From contig DATELQ010000016.1 in NCBI GenBank assembly GCA_035276475.1, forward strand, positions 1 to 64,000: a stretch of 64,000 nt of DNA. Reading direction: 5' to 3'. The translations under genes were made by a program, and so were the position numbers. Below, in pieces: positions 16,953 to 26,003 of the stretch. The DNA is from DATDFB01 sp035276475. GTDB taxonomy: Bacteria; Acidobacteriota; Thermoanaerobaculia; Gp7-AA8. The notes beneath the pieces were generated by a model. That model was not told the DNA's origin, made no database searches, and worked only from the letters and a program-made list of their open reading frames with translations. How positions within the stretch are numbered: position 1 is the first letter of the stretch; each line of letters begins with the position of its first letter.

Positions 16953-18377
16953 ATGCGCCGCCAGCGCGCGCTGCAACTCGGCCGCAGCGGCACGCACCTC
17001 AGCCATGCGCTCGTCGTAGTCGCGCTGCGCCTCTGAGAGGTTCGCGCCGCAGAACGGACAGTCCCCCGTCCCCGGCTTCACGTACTGATCGCAGCCGCGG
17101 CAGAGCGGCAGGATCGGCGGCACGCGGTCCTTCGCGGCGCGCGGCGGCGGCGCAACCCGCGCGGGCGGGGGCACGATGCGCTCGCCGGCGCTGCTGCCGT
17201 CGAGCGGCTCGAGGATCAGATCGAAGCGGCCGTTGTCGAACGGCAGCCCCGGCGCGTCGGCAACCTTCTCCACGCGCTCGCGCAGGCCGCGCTTCTCCAA
17301 CTCCAGCACGCGGTAGTGGCAGTACGGATTGTTGCCCGGGCGATCGAAGAGCGAGTGCGCCGTCCAGGTGCAGCCGCCGCGGCAAACGTCGGCGTAGTAG
17401 CACGTCGCGCAGAAGCCCCAGAGGTCCTCGGCCGTCCGATCGCGCGCGAAGCGCAACGCCGCCGTCGTCTGCCAGATCTCCTCGATCGTCATCTCCCGCA
17501 CGTTGCCGCCGGCGTACGGCGCCGTCGCCAGCGACGGGCAGCCCTTGATCGTGCCGTCGGCCTCGATGCCGAGCCCCGTGTGCCCTGCGGCGCATCCCTG
17601 CCAGTGGCGCACGTCCTCGGCCACGCGCCACTTGTGCTCGTAAGGACCGAAGTAGCCGATGTTGTTGCCGGGCTGAATCAACACGCCGAGGTCGAGGGCC
17701 TCGTCGAAGAGCTCCGCGAAGAACGGCATGAATTCGAGGAGCTTGTACGGCTGGAGGATCAACTCGGGATGGTCGGCGGCGTTGCCCATGGCCACGGTGA
17801 GCTGGACCTGCCAGTTGCGCACGCCCAAGTCCGCGATGACGTGGAGGAGCGGCCGGAGATGGGGCATGACCTCGGCGGTGATCTGTGTGTTCACGCCGTA
17901 CGGGATGCCGTGGCGCCGCAGGTTCTGTATCGCCTCGATGCAGCGGTCGTACGAGCCGCGCACGCCGCGGATGCGGTCGTGCAGATCGCGGAGGCCGTCG
18001 ATGGAGACGCCGGCCGACCGGAGGCCCGCCGCCTTGGCGCGGCGGACCTTGTCGTCGGTGAGCGCGTAGCCGCCCGTCTGCATGCTGCAGTGCATGCCGT
18101 GATCGGTGATGGCCTGCACGATCTCCAGCCAGTCGGCGCGCATGTAGGCCTCGCCGCCGATGAGGGTGATCTCGCGCGTGCCGAGGCGCGCGCATTGGCG
18201 GACGACGTCGATGCACTCCGCCGTGGTCAGCTCGTTCGGCCGCTTCGTCCCCGCGCGAGATCCGCAGTGCCCGCACTTGAGATTGCAGGCCAGCGTGATC
18301 TCCCAAACCACGTGCACCGGCTTGCTGTGCGCGTAGTCGTCGTCGGTGACGTAGCGGACGGGCAGACGCTCGTCCAC
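16932..18377 (-). CDS. Radical SAM/SPASM-type enzyme of the Y-X(10)-GDL peptide trio
   Basis: A 481-residue protein with the radical SAM cluster CNLKCGHC (Cys31, 35, 38) and IGGEAYM for SAM binding. The second half has cysteines at about 262, 280, 323, 326, 332, 336 and 353 (GFCATCYYADVCRGGC), a SPASM-like auxiliary cluster region. A further zinc ribbon, CRGCD and CPFCG (426-443), sits near the C terminus after a Pro-rich linker. The gene starts with GTG sharing 1 bp with the stop of the small peptide gene (18377-18553), so translation is coupled. It probably modifies one or both peptides. I recall a TIGRFAM radical SAM group named after Y_X(10)_GDL peptides. Confidence 0.85.
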   Translation of the reverse strand: MDERLPVRYVTDDDYAHSKPVHVVWEITLACNLKCGHCGSRAGTKRPNELTTAECIDVVRQCARLGTREITLIGGEAYMRADWLEIVQAITDHGMHCSMQTGGYALTDDKVRRAKAAGLRSAGVSIDGLRDLHDRIRGVRGSYDRCIEAIQNLRRHGIPYGVNTQITAEVMPHLRPLLHVIADLGVRNWQVQLTVAMGNAADHPELILQPYKLLEFMPFFAELFDEALDLGVLIQPGNNIGYFGPYEHKWRVAEDVRHWQGCAAGHTGLGIEADGTIKGCPSLATAPYAGGNVREMTIEEIWQTTAALRFARDRTAEDLWGFCATCYYADVCRGGCTWTAHSLFDRPGNNPYCHYRVLELEKRGLRERVEKVADAPGLPFDNGRFDLILEPLDGSSAGERIVPPPARVAPPPRAAKDRVPPILPLCRGCDQYVKPGTGDCPFCGANLSEAQRDYDERMAEVRAAAAELQRALAAHATSPAI

Positions 18378-18553
18378 TATTTCTTCTCTTTCAGCTTCTT
18401 GAGCGCGGCCTCGCCCGCGCGAATGGCCTTACTGAGATCGACGCCCTGGACGGCATGGATCTCCCGGGCGGTTTCGAGCAACCGGCTGAGACGCGCGGCG
18501 TCGCCGCGCTCGATGGCGTCGGAGATTGCGGTGCCGTACGGTTCGAGTCCCAT
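18377..18553 (-). CDS. Small Y-X(10)-GD peptide (DUF1843-like), putative RiPP precursor, 58 aa
   Basis: A 58-residue protein missed by length cut-offs. It begins MGLEPYGTAISDAIERGD: Tyr6, ten residues, then Gly-Asp, and ends with VDLSKAIRAGEAALKKL plus a Lys-rich tail. It shares the core with the next gene upstream (18569-18751). A strong SD (AAGGAGG) lies 6 bp before the ATG. Its TAG shares a base with the GTG of the radical SAM gene. There is no signal peptide and no cysteine, so a modification would target other side chains such as Tyr, Lys or Asp. The precursor role is inferred from context. Confidence 0.8.
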   Translation of the reverse strand: MGLEPYGTAISDAIERGDAARLSRLLETAREIHAVQGVDLSKAIRAGEAALKKLKEKK

Positions 18554-18568
18554 GATCGCCTCCTTCTC

Positions 18569-18751
18569 TCACTTCTTCGGTGTCTGCAGCTTCTTGAGCG
18601 CTGCCTCGCCGGCGCGGATGGCCTTGCTGAGGTCGCCGCCCTGCTTCTCGTGAAGCTGCTTGGCCTGGTTGACGAGGGCCTCGAGGCGGCGTCTGTCGCC
18701 GCGCTCGATGGCGTCGAAAATCGTGGGGCCGTAGGGTCTGCTCTGGGCCAT
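18569..18751 (-). CDS. Small Y-X(10)-GD peptide (DUF1843-like), putative RiPP precursor, 60 aa
   Basis: A 60-residue protein beginning MAQSRPYGPTIFDAIERGD, with Tyr7 followed by ten residues and Gly-Asp, then GGDLSKAIRAGEAALKKL and TPKK. It is the first gene of the trio; a good SD (AAAGGAG) precedes ATG 18751. Its C-terminal 18 residues are almost the same as in the second peptide, while the middle differs, as expected for precursor paralogues with a shared recognition region. The two peptide genes are 15 bp apart. DUF1843 proteins are about this long; their function is not established. Confidence 0.8.
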   Translation of the reverse strand: MAQSRPYGPTIFDAIERGDRRRLEALVNQAKQLHEKQGGDLSKAIRAGEAALKKLQTPKK

Positions 18752-18769
18752 GATTCTTCTCCTTTCGCG

Positions 18770-19408
18770 ATGCCTCTGACACCGGGGAAACTCCGCGCGC
18801 ACGTCCGTGCGCTGCAACGCTCTTCGCGTTCTCTCGATGACCGCGAGCTCGACGCGCTGCTCGGCATCGCCGAGCGCGAGGAGACGATCGACGGCGTGGA
18901 ACTGATCCTCGAGCATGGGAACGAGATGATCGACGTCTACGACGGAACGCCGTACGAGGTCGTGCGCGAGCTCTTTGGCCGCCTGGCCGCGCGCCGCGGC
19001 GACGTCTTCTACGACCTCGGATGCGGCTACGGGCGCGCGGTGCTGTGGGGCGCGCTCTTGAGCGGCGCGCAGTTCCGCGGCATCGACCTCGTGGCCCAGC
19101 GCCTCGCGCCGGCACAGCGCGCGGCCCGCCGCCTCGGGCTCGAGAACGTCCGCTTCACGCAGGGCAACGTGCTGTCGACGCGCTTCGATGATGGGAACCT
19201 CTTCTTCCTCTTCGACCCCTTCTTCCCGAACACGCTCCGCCGCGTCGGCTCGACACTGGCGCGCATCGCCCGCACGCGCTCCATCCGCATCGCCTCGCAT
19301 TCGCAGACGAACGATTACTTCGCCGGCCGCCGATGGTTGCGCGAGATCAATGACCGGGCGCCCGCAAGCGACGATCCCTACCGCCTTCGCCTGTTCGGCT
19401 CTGACTAA
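18770..19408 (+). CDS. Class I SAM-dependent methyltransferase
   Basis: A 212-residue protein. Motif I is FYDLGCGYGRAVLWGAL, followed by FRGIDLV (acidic end of strand 2), RFTQGNVLST and FFLFDPFFP (motif IV region). The N-terminal helix region (about 1-75) resembles the helical part of DOT1-like or histidine-type small-molecule methyltransferases. The start at ATG 18770 is only 18 bp from the divergent start of the first peptide gene. This proximity makes a role in the peptide pathway possible, but divergent placement alone is weak evidence. The 3' end overlaps the TPR gene by 4 bp. Confidence 0.8.
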   Translation: MPLTPGKLRAHVRALQRSSRSLDDRELDALLGIAEREETIDGVELILEHGNEMIDVYDGTPYEVVRELFGRLAARRGDVFYDLGCGYGRAVLWGALLSGAQFRGIDLVAQRLAPAQRAARRLGLENVRFTQGNVLSTRFDDGNLFFLFDPFFPNTLRRVGSTLARIARTRSIRIASHSQTNDYFAGRRWLREINDRAPASDDPYRLRLFGSD

Positions 19409-20847
19409 GGAGTGACGGCGAGGAGGCGTTCCCTACCCATAACTGCATTGCGGCGATTCGGCGCCACCGCGAGCACGGCTTTGTATTCGGTGAGCGCGTC
19501 GTCTGCGCGCTTCATCTCGAGCAGCATGTCGGCGAGCAGTTCGCGCGCGGGGAGGAGCGCGCCGGGCGTGACGGCCGGCTTGATGGAGCGGTCTTCTTCC
19601 TCCGCAGCGGACCGCATCGCCGCCACGGCCTCGTCGCGATGTCCCACGGCGAAGAGACGCCACGCGGCGACGCCCATCTGCTGCACGGCGACTTGCGAGC
19701 GCCAGAGGGTGTCGCCGCCGCGCGCCAGCGCGTCGACGTAGCCCGCCAACGCCTCCTCGGCGCGCTTCGCCGCGGCGGCATCGCCCGATCGCGCCGCGCC
19801 GATGCCGATGGCGAACTGCGTCAGCGCTGCCGTGCGAGGGTTGCCGCCGTGCGGTGGAGGAGCGAGCTTCGCCGCGGCGCGCCAATCGTGGCGCTCCAGT
19901 GCGTAGCGCGCGGGGACGGCAGCGACGGCGAACGCGATCTTCGTGTCGGACTGCTGCAGCGACGGCAAGCTGCGCATTTCGTCGATGACGCGCTTCGCAT
20001 CGGCGAAGCGGCCGAGCTGCAGGTAGGCGTACTCGAGATAGTCCATGGCGTGCAGCTGCTCGTCGACTTCGCGATGCTCGCGCGCCGCTTTCGCGGCCTG
20101 AAGGTTCGAGGCCACCGACTCGTTCCATAGCCCGAGGCGCGTGAAGATGTGCGAGGGCATGTGCTGCGCGTGCGGCACGGACGGCGCGATCTTCGCGTAG
20201 GCGCGCGCCGCGTCGAGCGCCAGCGGCGCCAGCTCCGGCGTGTCGTCGCTGTGAATCAGGTAGTGAATGATGCCGGGATGGCGGGGATGCACCGTTAGCA
20301 GGCGGTTCAGAATCGCGGCGGCCTGTTTCTGGCGCGCGTAGGTCTTGTCGGTCGGCAGCGCCGCGCCGTTCAGCGCGAGCGCGTAAAGAATCGCCGCTTC
20401 GTCGTCATCCGGATATTGCGCCGCAAGCGCCGCCATCGCGGTCTCGTACTTCACCGCGCGGTCGTGCACCGCCGTGCCGGCGGGCTGTTCGTAGAACGCG
20501 GCGAGGGCATCGACGTACGCACGCTCGCGCGGCGATCCGGTCGTGGCGTTGCGCGCCGCGGCGATCGCCTCGCTGCCGACGCGCAGCCGCTCCGGCGTGA
20601 GCGGCGACGGCCAGAGAGGGTAGTACTGGCTCATGGCCACGCCCCAGTAGGCCATCGCGCACTGCTGGTCGGCTTCGATTGCGTGGCGAAAGCTCCGCTC
20701 CGCCTCGCTGTACCAGAACGAATGGAGCAACGCCACGCCCGTCTCGACGGACTTTGCTGCAGGCGCCGCGCAGGTGGTGGGGAAGCGCACCTCGCCGATC
20801 TCGTGGCTGTGAGCCGCGAACAGGACGAGCAGGAGACTGAAACGCAT
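19405..20847 (-). CDS. Secreted tetratricopeptide-repeat protein
   Basis: A 480-residue protein with a short signal (MRFSLLLVLFAAHSHE) and TPR-type helices through its length: ALLHSFWYSEAERSFRHAIE, CAMAYWGVAMSQYYPLW, AILNRLLTVHPRHPGIIHYLIH and the last repeat DALTEYKAVLAVAPNRRNAV. The segment HYLIHSDDTPELAPLALDAA with YAKIAPSVPHAQHMPSHIF is typical of a widespread exported TPR family of unknown role in Acidobacteria and related groups. It is divergent from the S41 peptidase gene, with 16 bp between starts. Confidence 0.8.
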   Translation of the reverse strand: MRFSLLLVLFAAHSHEIGEVRFPTTCAAPAAKSVETGVALLHSFWYSEAERSFRHAIEADQQCAMAYWGVAMSQYYPLWPSPLTPERLRVGSEAIAAARNATTGSPRERAYVDALAAFYEQPAGTAVHDRAVKYETAMAALAAQYPDDDEAAILYALALNGAALPTDKTYARQKQAAAILNRLLTVHPRHPGIIHYLIHSDDTPELAPLALDAARAYAKIAPSVPHAQHMPSHIFTRLGLWNESVASNLQAAKAAREHREVDEQLHAMDYLEYAYLQLGRFADAKRVIDEMRSLPSLQQSDTKIAFAVAAVPARYALERHDWRAAAKLAPPPHGGNPRTAALTQFAIGIGAARSGDAAAAKRAEEALAGYVDALARGGDTLWRSQVAVQQMGVAAWRLFAVGHRDEAVAAMRSAAEEEDRSIKPAVTPGALLPARELLADMLLEMKRADDALTEYKAVLAVAPNRRNAVMGRERLLAVTP

Positions 20848-20863
20848 CGGACAATGATAGGGA

Positions 20864-22015
20864 ATGTCGATGCGACCCTACGTTTCGATCGCCCTCCTCC
20901 TCATCGCTCTGCCCGTTCACGCCGACCGGACCGCCGACTGGCGCGAGGACATCTCGGCCCTTCTCGCTGAATTGAACCGCGTGCATCCGAAATTCAGCGC
21001 CTGCGGCTTACCTCCCGAGATCAGGACCCGCGCCGCGTCCCTGGGCGACCGCGTTGCGACGATGAAGGACGAAGCGATCGCGGTCGAGATCCAGCACATC
21101 CTCGCGCTCGCCGGAGACGGTCACACGCTCGTCTGGCCATTCGGGATGCAGAAGATGCCGCTCACGTTGTGGTGGTTCGACGATGGCGTGTACGTCGTTG
21201 GCGGAGAGCACGCACGACGCAGGGTGACGCACATCGGCGGCGTTCCGGTCGAGGAGGTCTTTCGGAGACTCGAGCCGTTCCTCAGTCACGACAACGACAT
21301 GCAGTTCCGGTGGGCGGCGCCGTTCTACGCGACGATGCCGGCCTTTCTGGCCGCCGCCGGCGTCGAGCCGGTCTTCACATTCGAAGACGGCGGGAAGGTC
21401 GCTCCGAAAGGAGAGCCGATCGATCCCGACAAGGTCGAGCTGAAGCTCATTCCGCCGTCACGCCACGGTGAGACGTTCCGGCTCGAGCAGATCGGACCCG
21501 GCGTGCTGTACATCGCCGTAAACTCGATGTCCGCCGGCGCACGCGACTTCGCCGTGAAGGTGCGCGAGCAGCTCGGAAAGTTCGATCGCGCCATCCTCGA
21601 TCTCCGTCTCAACAACGGCGGCGACGCGGCGAATGCCGACGAGCTGTTGAAGACGTTCATCGCATTCGATGTCCGCGGCGGGAGATCGGTCACGCTCATC
21701 AGCCGCATGACCTTCTCGGCGGCGGAAACGTTTGCCGCGCGACTCGATCAATGGACGGGCACCGTCTTCATCGGAGAGGCCACCGGCTCGCGGCCGAACC
21801 ACTACGGCAACGAGCATCCGTTTCGCCTGCCGCACTCCGGCCTGCGCGGCTCGATTTCGTCGGGCTGGAATCAGCCCGTGAGCCCACGCGATGACCGCGA
21901 TGCCATTCGTCCGGACATCGCGGTGCCGCAGACCGCCCGGGACTTCTTTTCGGGAACGGACCGAACGCTCGAAACGGCGCTCAAACAGCTCATTGTCCAG
22001 CCTTCGCCCCGATGA
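20864..22015 (+). CDS. Secreted S41-family peptidase-like protein
   Basis: A 383-residue protein with signal peptide MSMRPYVSIALLLIALPVHA. The C-terminal half has the S41 (C-terminal processing peptidase) core: LYIAVNSMS, AILDLRLNNGGD and LISRMTFSAAETFA with the presumed nucleophile Ser285, then FIGEATGSRPNHYG. The N-terminal region HILALAGDGHTLVW also matches this family. No clear PDZ domain is present. It is likely an exported serine peptidase of unknown substrate. The 3' end overlaps the convergent tricorn gene by 26 bp. Confidence 0.82.
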   Translation: MSMRPYVSIALLLIALPVHADRTADWREDISALLAELNRVHPKFSACGLPPEIRTRAASLGDRVATMKDEAIAVEIQHILALAGDGHTLVWPFGMQKMPLTLWWFDDGVYVVGGEHARRRVTHIGGVPVEEVFRRLEPFLSHDNDMQFRWAAPFYATMPAFLAAAGVEPVFTFEDGGKVAPKGEPIDPDKVELKLIPPSRHGETFRLEQIGPGVLYIAVNSMSAGARDFAVKVREQLGKFDRAILDLRLNNGGDAANADELLKTFIAFDVRGGRSVTLISRMTFSAAETFAARLDQWTGTVFIGEATGSRPNHYGNEHPFRLPHSGLRGSISSGWNQPVSPRDDRDAIRPDIAVPQTARDFFSGTDRTLETALKQLIVQPSPR

Positions 22016-25000
22016 CCTTCATCATCTCCCGCACGGCCGCTTGAAGCTGCGGGTCGATTCCCATCTCCGTGCGCGTTCCCGGATCGTCTTCGACGGCGAC
22101 GTCGGGCTCGATTCCATGACCTTCGATGATCCACTCCCCCCGATCGGAGAACGGCGCAGCCGGAACGTTCAGCGACCCGCCGTCGATGAGCGGCGGAACG
22201 GGGTTGATTCCGGTGAGGCCGCCCCAAGTGCGCGACCCGACGAGCGGGCCGAGCTTCAGCTTGCGGAAGTAGTAGGCGAAGTTCTCGCCGGCGGAGACGG
22301 TCATGTGATTGACGAGCAGCACCTTCGGCCCGTGATGCACGCCGAGGCGATTGGCCGGCCACGTCGTGGTGGCGTAACGGTAGGTCATGAAGTTGAGCTC
22401 GGGGCGGCTCAGCGTTTCGGCAAGCAGCCCGCCGGTCCAGCCGCCGGGGCTCCAGCGCGGATCGACGATCAAGGCATGCTTGGTCAACTGTCCGCCGAAC
22501 TGGGCCATGAAGGAGTTGAAGCCGCCCATGCCGAAGTCCGAAACGCGGAGGTATCCGATGCGGCCGCCGCTGACCTCGTCGACCCAGGCGCGATTGCGCT
22601 CCGCCCAAGCTGCGGCGCGCAGCTCCGTCTCGCTCGTGACCGGTGTGACCTCGACGTCGCGCGCGTTCGCGGCGCTCGGGCCCACGCGAATCGTGACTTT
22701 CTTTCCGGCGAGGCCATCGAATGCCGCGCGCGGATCCTTCGTCGTGTCCACGGGGACGCCGTTGACCGCGAAGAGAAATTCTCCGGCGGAAACGCCGCGC
22801 AGCGGCGAGCGAACGGTGTCGGCCCAGGGCGGGCCTTCGTGAATGCGCGTGATGCGATAGAGGCCGTTCTCGAGCGCGAAGTCGGCGCCGAGCATGCCGA
22901 TGCTGTGAGGGGGCTGGCGCGGACCGACGTCGCCCGGCTCACCCATGTAGGCGTGACCGACGCCGACCTCCCCCAGCATCTGCGCGAGCACCCAATTCAG
23001 ATCGTTGCGCGTGTCGACGCGCTCGACGAGCGGCGCGTAGCGGCGCCCGACTTCGTCCCAGTAGAACGCTCCCTTGACCTTCGGCGCGTAGAAGTAGTCG
23101 CGCACGAGGCGCCAGGCGTCGCGGTAGATCTCGCGCCACTCCGCGCGAAGATCGATCGTGACGTTCATGCCGGCCCGAGAAATCTCGGTTTCCGCCGGCT
23201 CGGCCGCGGCGAGATCGCGCACGAAGTACTTCCCGTTGCGGACGAGCAGGATGTGCCGGCCATCGGCGGCGACGTCGAAGTCGTTCGTCGCGGCGTCGAT
23301 CACCGTCTCCTTCTTTTTCTCGACGTCGTATCGCCGCACGGAGGTCTCCCCGGACGTCGAGGTGAAGCCGAAGATCGCGTCGCCGCTCTCGGACGTTGAC
23401 AGTCCGGCGATCGAGCCGGTGGCGGTAGCGAGCCGCACGGCGTTGCGCTCCACGTCGCGAGCATCGAACGAGCCTCCCAGCGCGGCGAGAGGAACGGCCA
23501 TCAACACGCTCGTGGCGCGATGGACGGCCTGGCCCGTGGTCCAGTCGTAGACCGCTGTCGAGAAGTTTCGATAGCTGATGAAGAACATCGTCCGCCCTGC
23601 GCGATCGAATGCCGGAGTGCCCGCTTGGAAGGCGGTCGCAGTCATTCGTTGCCGCTTCTTCGTGGCCAGATCGTAGCGCCAGATCGTCGACACGTAGTTC
23701 TCTTCGACGCGCGTGTAGGCGAGCGCTGCGGAGTCGGCGAACCAGGCCAGCTCGGGCTGCTCGTTGAAGGGATCGGCGTCGACTTTCTCGACGTTGCCAC
23801 GATCGATGTCGACGACGTAGATGGCGCTGCTCTGGTCGAAGAAGGCGAGCTTCCGCGAGTCCGGAGACCAGACCGGACGGAAGCGATAGCCGTTGCCGAA
23901 GCGGGTCAATTGGCGCGGCTCGTCCGCACCCGCCGTCGATCGCACGTAGATCTCGTTCTCGCCGGTGACATCCGAGGAGTAGGCGATCCACTTGCGGTCG
24001 GGACTTCGCGACGCTTCGCGCTCGAACGCGCCGCTCGTCGACGTCAGGTTGCGCGACCCGATCCAGAGATCGCCGCGCGCTTCGAGCAAGAGCTCGCGGC
24101 CGTCCGGCGAGAGCTGCCGCGCGGTGATGAATTGCGCTGCGTCGACGGCGCGTTGCACCGGCGGCCGCTGCGCGGCGGGGATGTCGATGCGGAGGACGGT
24201 GGACGTCTCCGTCGACAGATCGAGGAGGCGCAGATCGGCTCCCTGTTGAAAGACGATCGCGCCGCCGCCGATGGAGGCGTTGCGGACGTCGAAGTCGCGA
24301 AAGTGCGTGACCTGCCGGCGCCGCTTCGCCGCCGTGTCGTAGGCCCACACGTTCCGGCGGTTTTCCGCCCCTTCATCGGAGACGTAGTACAGCGTTCGCC
24401 CGTGCCACATCGGCTCGAGGTCGACGCCGTTCCAGTCGCTGACCTTCAACGACTCGCGCGTGCGCAGGTTGAGGAGCCGGATGTCGGGCGCAGCGCCGCC
24501 GCGATAGCGCTTCCATTGATTGATCAAGCTGCTCGGATACTGCGGGGTGTACGCGAGCCACTCGCCGGTCTCGTCGAGCGCGCCGTCGGCTCCGTAGGCG
24601 ATCGGGAGACGCGCAGGGATCTCGCCGCGCGGAGAGACGGTGAAGAGCTCCATCTCCCAATTCACGAACGACTGGGAGTTCGTGTAGAAGAGCAGCCGGT
24701 CGTCGCTCGTCCATTGGCAGAGGAGCTGGTGACCCGGAAGGTAGGTGACGCGCGACATGGCTCCGCCGCCGACCGGCACGGTGTAGAGGTTCAGCGCGTC
24801 CGCGTACTCGCCGCTCGCGAACGCCAGGCGCTGGCCGTCCGGACTGAAGCGCGGATCGAACTTCCGCCCCTTCGAGTCCGTCACCCTCCGCGCGGCCGTT
24901 CCTCCGCGCGGCACGACCCAGACTTGGCCGTCGTAGACGAAGGCGACGTGCGTCCGGCTGACGGCGGGTTGCTGCATCAACGGCGTCTCGGCGCCGAAGA

Positions 25001-25040
25001 GGGACGCTGCGACGAGAAAGGGGCAGAGCAGGCGGATCAT
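21990..25040 (-). CDS. Tricorn protease homologue
   Basis: A 1016-residue exported protein: signal MIRLLCPFLVAASLFG, then a six-bladed propeller of WD/PD40-like repeats (GRKFDPRFSPDGQRLAFAS, RPVWSPDSRKLAFFD), a second propeller region, a helical C1-like region, a PDZ domain near RSPLRGVSAGEFLFAVNG, and the C-terminal S41-like core with ALIVDPRWSPGG and NHMTVSAGENF (nucleophile Ser about 916). Archaeal tricorn degrades peptides made by the proteasome; bacterial homologues with signal peptides probably act in the periplasm. The length is normal for the family. Confidence 0.9.
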   Translation of the reverse strand: MIRLLCPFLVAASLFGAETPLMQQPAVSRTHVAFVYDGQVWVVPRGGTAARRVTDSKGRKFDPRFSPDGQRLAFASGEYADALNLYTVPVGGGAMSRVTYLPGHQLLCQWTSDDRLLFYTNSQSFVNWEMELFTVSPRGEIPARLPIAYGADGALDETGEWLAYTPQYPSSLINQWKRYRGGAAPDIRLLNLRTRESLKVSDWNGVDLEPMWHGRTLYYVSDEGAENRRNVWAYDTAAKRRRQVTHFRDFDVRNASIGGGAIVFQQGADLRLLDLSTETSTVLRIDIPAAQRPPVQRAVDAAQFITARQLSPDGRELLLEARGDLWIGSRNLTSTSGAFEREASRSPDRKWIAYSSDVTGENEIYVRSTAGADEPRQLTRFGNGYRFRPVWSPDSRKLAFFDQSSAIYVVDIDRGNVEKVDADPFNEQPELAWFADSAALAYTRVEENYVSTIWRYDLATKKRQRMTATAFQAGTPAFDRAGRTMFFISYRNFSTAVYDWTTGQAVHRATSVLMAVPLAALGGSFDARDVERNAVRLATATGSIAGLSTSESGDAIFGFTSTSGETSVRRYDVEKKKETVIDAATNDFDVAADGRHILLVRNGKYFVRDLAAAEPAETEISRAGMNVTIDLRAEWREIYRDAWRLVRDYFYAPKVKGAFYWDEVGRRYAPLVERVDTRNDLNWVLAQMLGEVGVGHAYMGEPGDVGPRQPPHSIGMLGADFALENGLYRITRIHEGPPWADTVRSPLRGVSAGEFLFAVNGVPVDTTKDPRAAFDGLAGKKVTIRVGPSAANARDVEVTPVTSETELRAAAWAERNRAWVDEVSGGRIGYLRVSDFGMGGFNSFMAQFGGQLTKHALIVDPRWSPGGWTGGLLAETLSRPELNFMTYRYATTTWPANRLGVHHGPKVLLVNHMTVSAGENFAYYFRKLKLGPLVGSRTWGGLTGINPVPPLIDGGSLNVPAAPFSDRGEWIIEGHGIEPDVAVEDDPGTRTEMGIDPQLQAAVREMMKVIGAKAGQ

Positions 25041-25102
25041 GCCTTGAAGCTACGCGTCTGCCGCCGGCGGAGATAGAACGTCTTTAAGGAGGTGGAACGC
25101 GG

Positions 25103-25924
25103 TTAATGAACGGCGGCGCGATACTCCGCCGGCGTCATGCGCGTGGCGCGCTTGAAGACGCGGCCGAAGTGGCTCTGATCGGCGAAGCCGGCGGCCAGGG
25201 CGATGTCCGCAAGCGGCGCGTCCGATCCGAGGAGCTCGCGGCATGCGAACTCGATGCGCAGCTGCCGCAGGTACGAGGCTACGGTGACTCCGTAGAACCG
25301 CCGGAAGGTCGTGGCCAGATGAACGGGATGGACGCCGGCTTCCGAGCCCAATTCTTCGAGCGTCACGCGCGCTGCGAAGTTGTCTTGAATCCTCTCCTTC
25401 ACGCGCCGTAGCCACGAGGGTCCCCGCACCGCGGATCGCCGTTCCGCGCGCGCGGAGTCGACGAGGATCGACATCGTCAGCGACTCGATGGCCAGCGGCG
25501 ACATCTCGTCGGGATGGGTGAGCTCCTCGTGCAGCCGGCGTCCGAACGCCGCGAACGTGCTGCTCCGAAAGGCCGCGGAGCGATCGAGAACGGGAAGTTG
25601 CCCGCGGACGTGCGCCACCCACCGCGGCGACAGCTCGATGTTGAGGCACCGCCCGCCCGCGCGCAGATAACGGTCGGAGTGCGGCTCTCCGGCCGGACGG
25701 ACGATGACCATTCCGGGCTCGCCCACGCGCTCCTGCGAGTCGAAGCGTTCCTGAAAGCTGCCGCGCATCACCAACACGACGCATGCGTATTCGTGAGCGT
25801 GGCGAGGAAGCGACGCGTCCGCCCCGTAGCGAGTCTCGGTGACGATGAAGTCGTCGACCGCCCGCGTGCGGACGATCGAGGCCGGGAAACGATTGCGGGA
25901 GAAGTGCAGAACCGGCGCGCTCAT
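25103..25924 (-). CDS. AraC-family transcriptional regulator
   Basis: A 273-residue regulator with an N-terminal cupin-like sensor (LPRHAHEYACVVLVMRGSF, GMVIVRPAGEPHSDRY) and a C-terminal pair of HTH motifs (VTLEELGSEAGVHPVHLATT and LADIALAAGFADQSHFGRVF, then MTPAEYRAA). It starts at ATG 25924, divergent from the UvrA-like gene (79 bp between starts), which is a possible target along with itself. The effector is unknown. Confidence 0.88.
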   Translation of the reverse strand: MSAPVLHFSRNRFPASIVRTRAVDDFIVTETRYGADASLPRHAHEYACVVLVMRGSFQERFDSQERVGEPGMVIVRPAGEPHSDRYLRAGGRCLNIELSPRWVAHVRGQLPVLDRSAAFRSSTFAAFGRRLHEELTHPDEMSPLAIESLTMSILVDSARAERRSAVRGPSWLRRVKERIQDNFAARVTLEELGSEAGVHPVHLATTFRRFYGVTVASYLRQLRIEFACRELLGSDAPLADIALAAGFADQSHFGRVFKRATRMTPAEYRAAVH

Positions 25925-26003
25925 GTCATCACAGTAGACTGGAACGGGAGGGGTCGGGTTAGCTCGTGCGCGATGTGGCACCGATCTCGATACCGCCTGA
26001 GCG

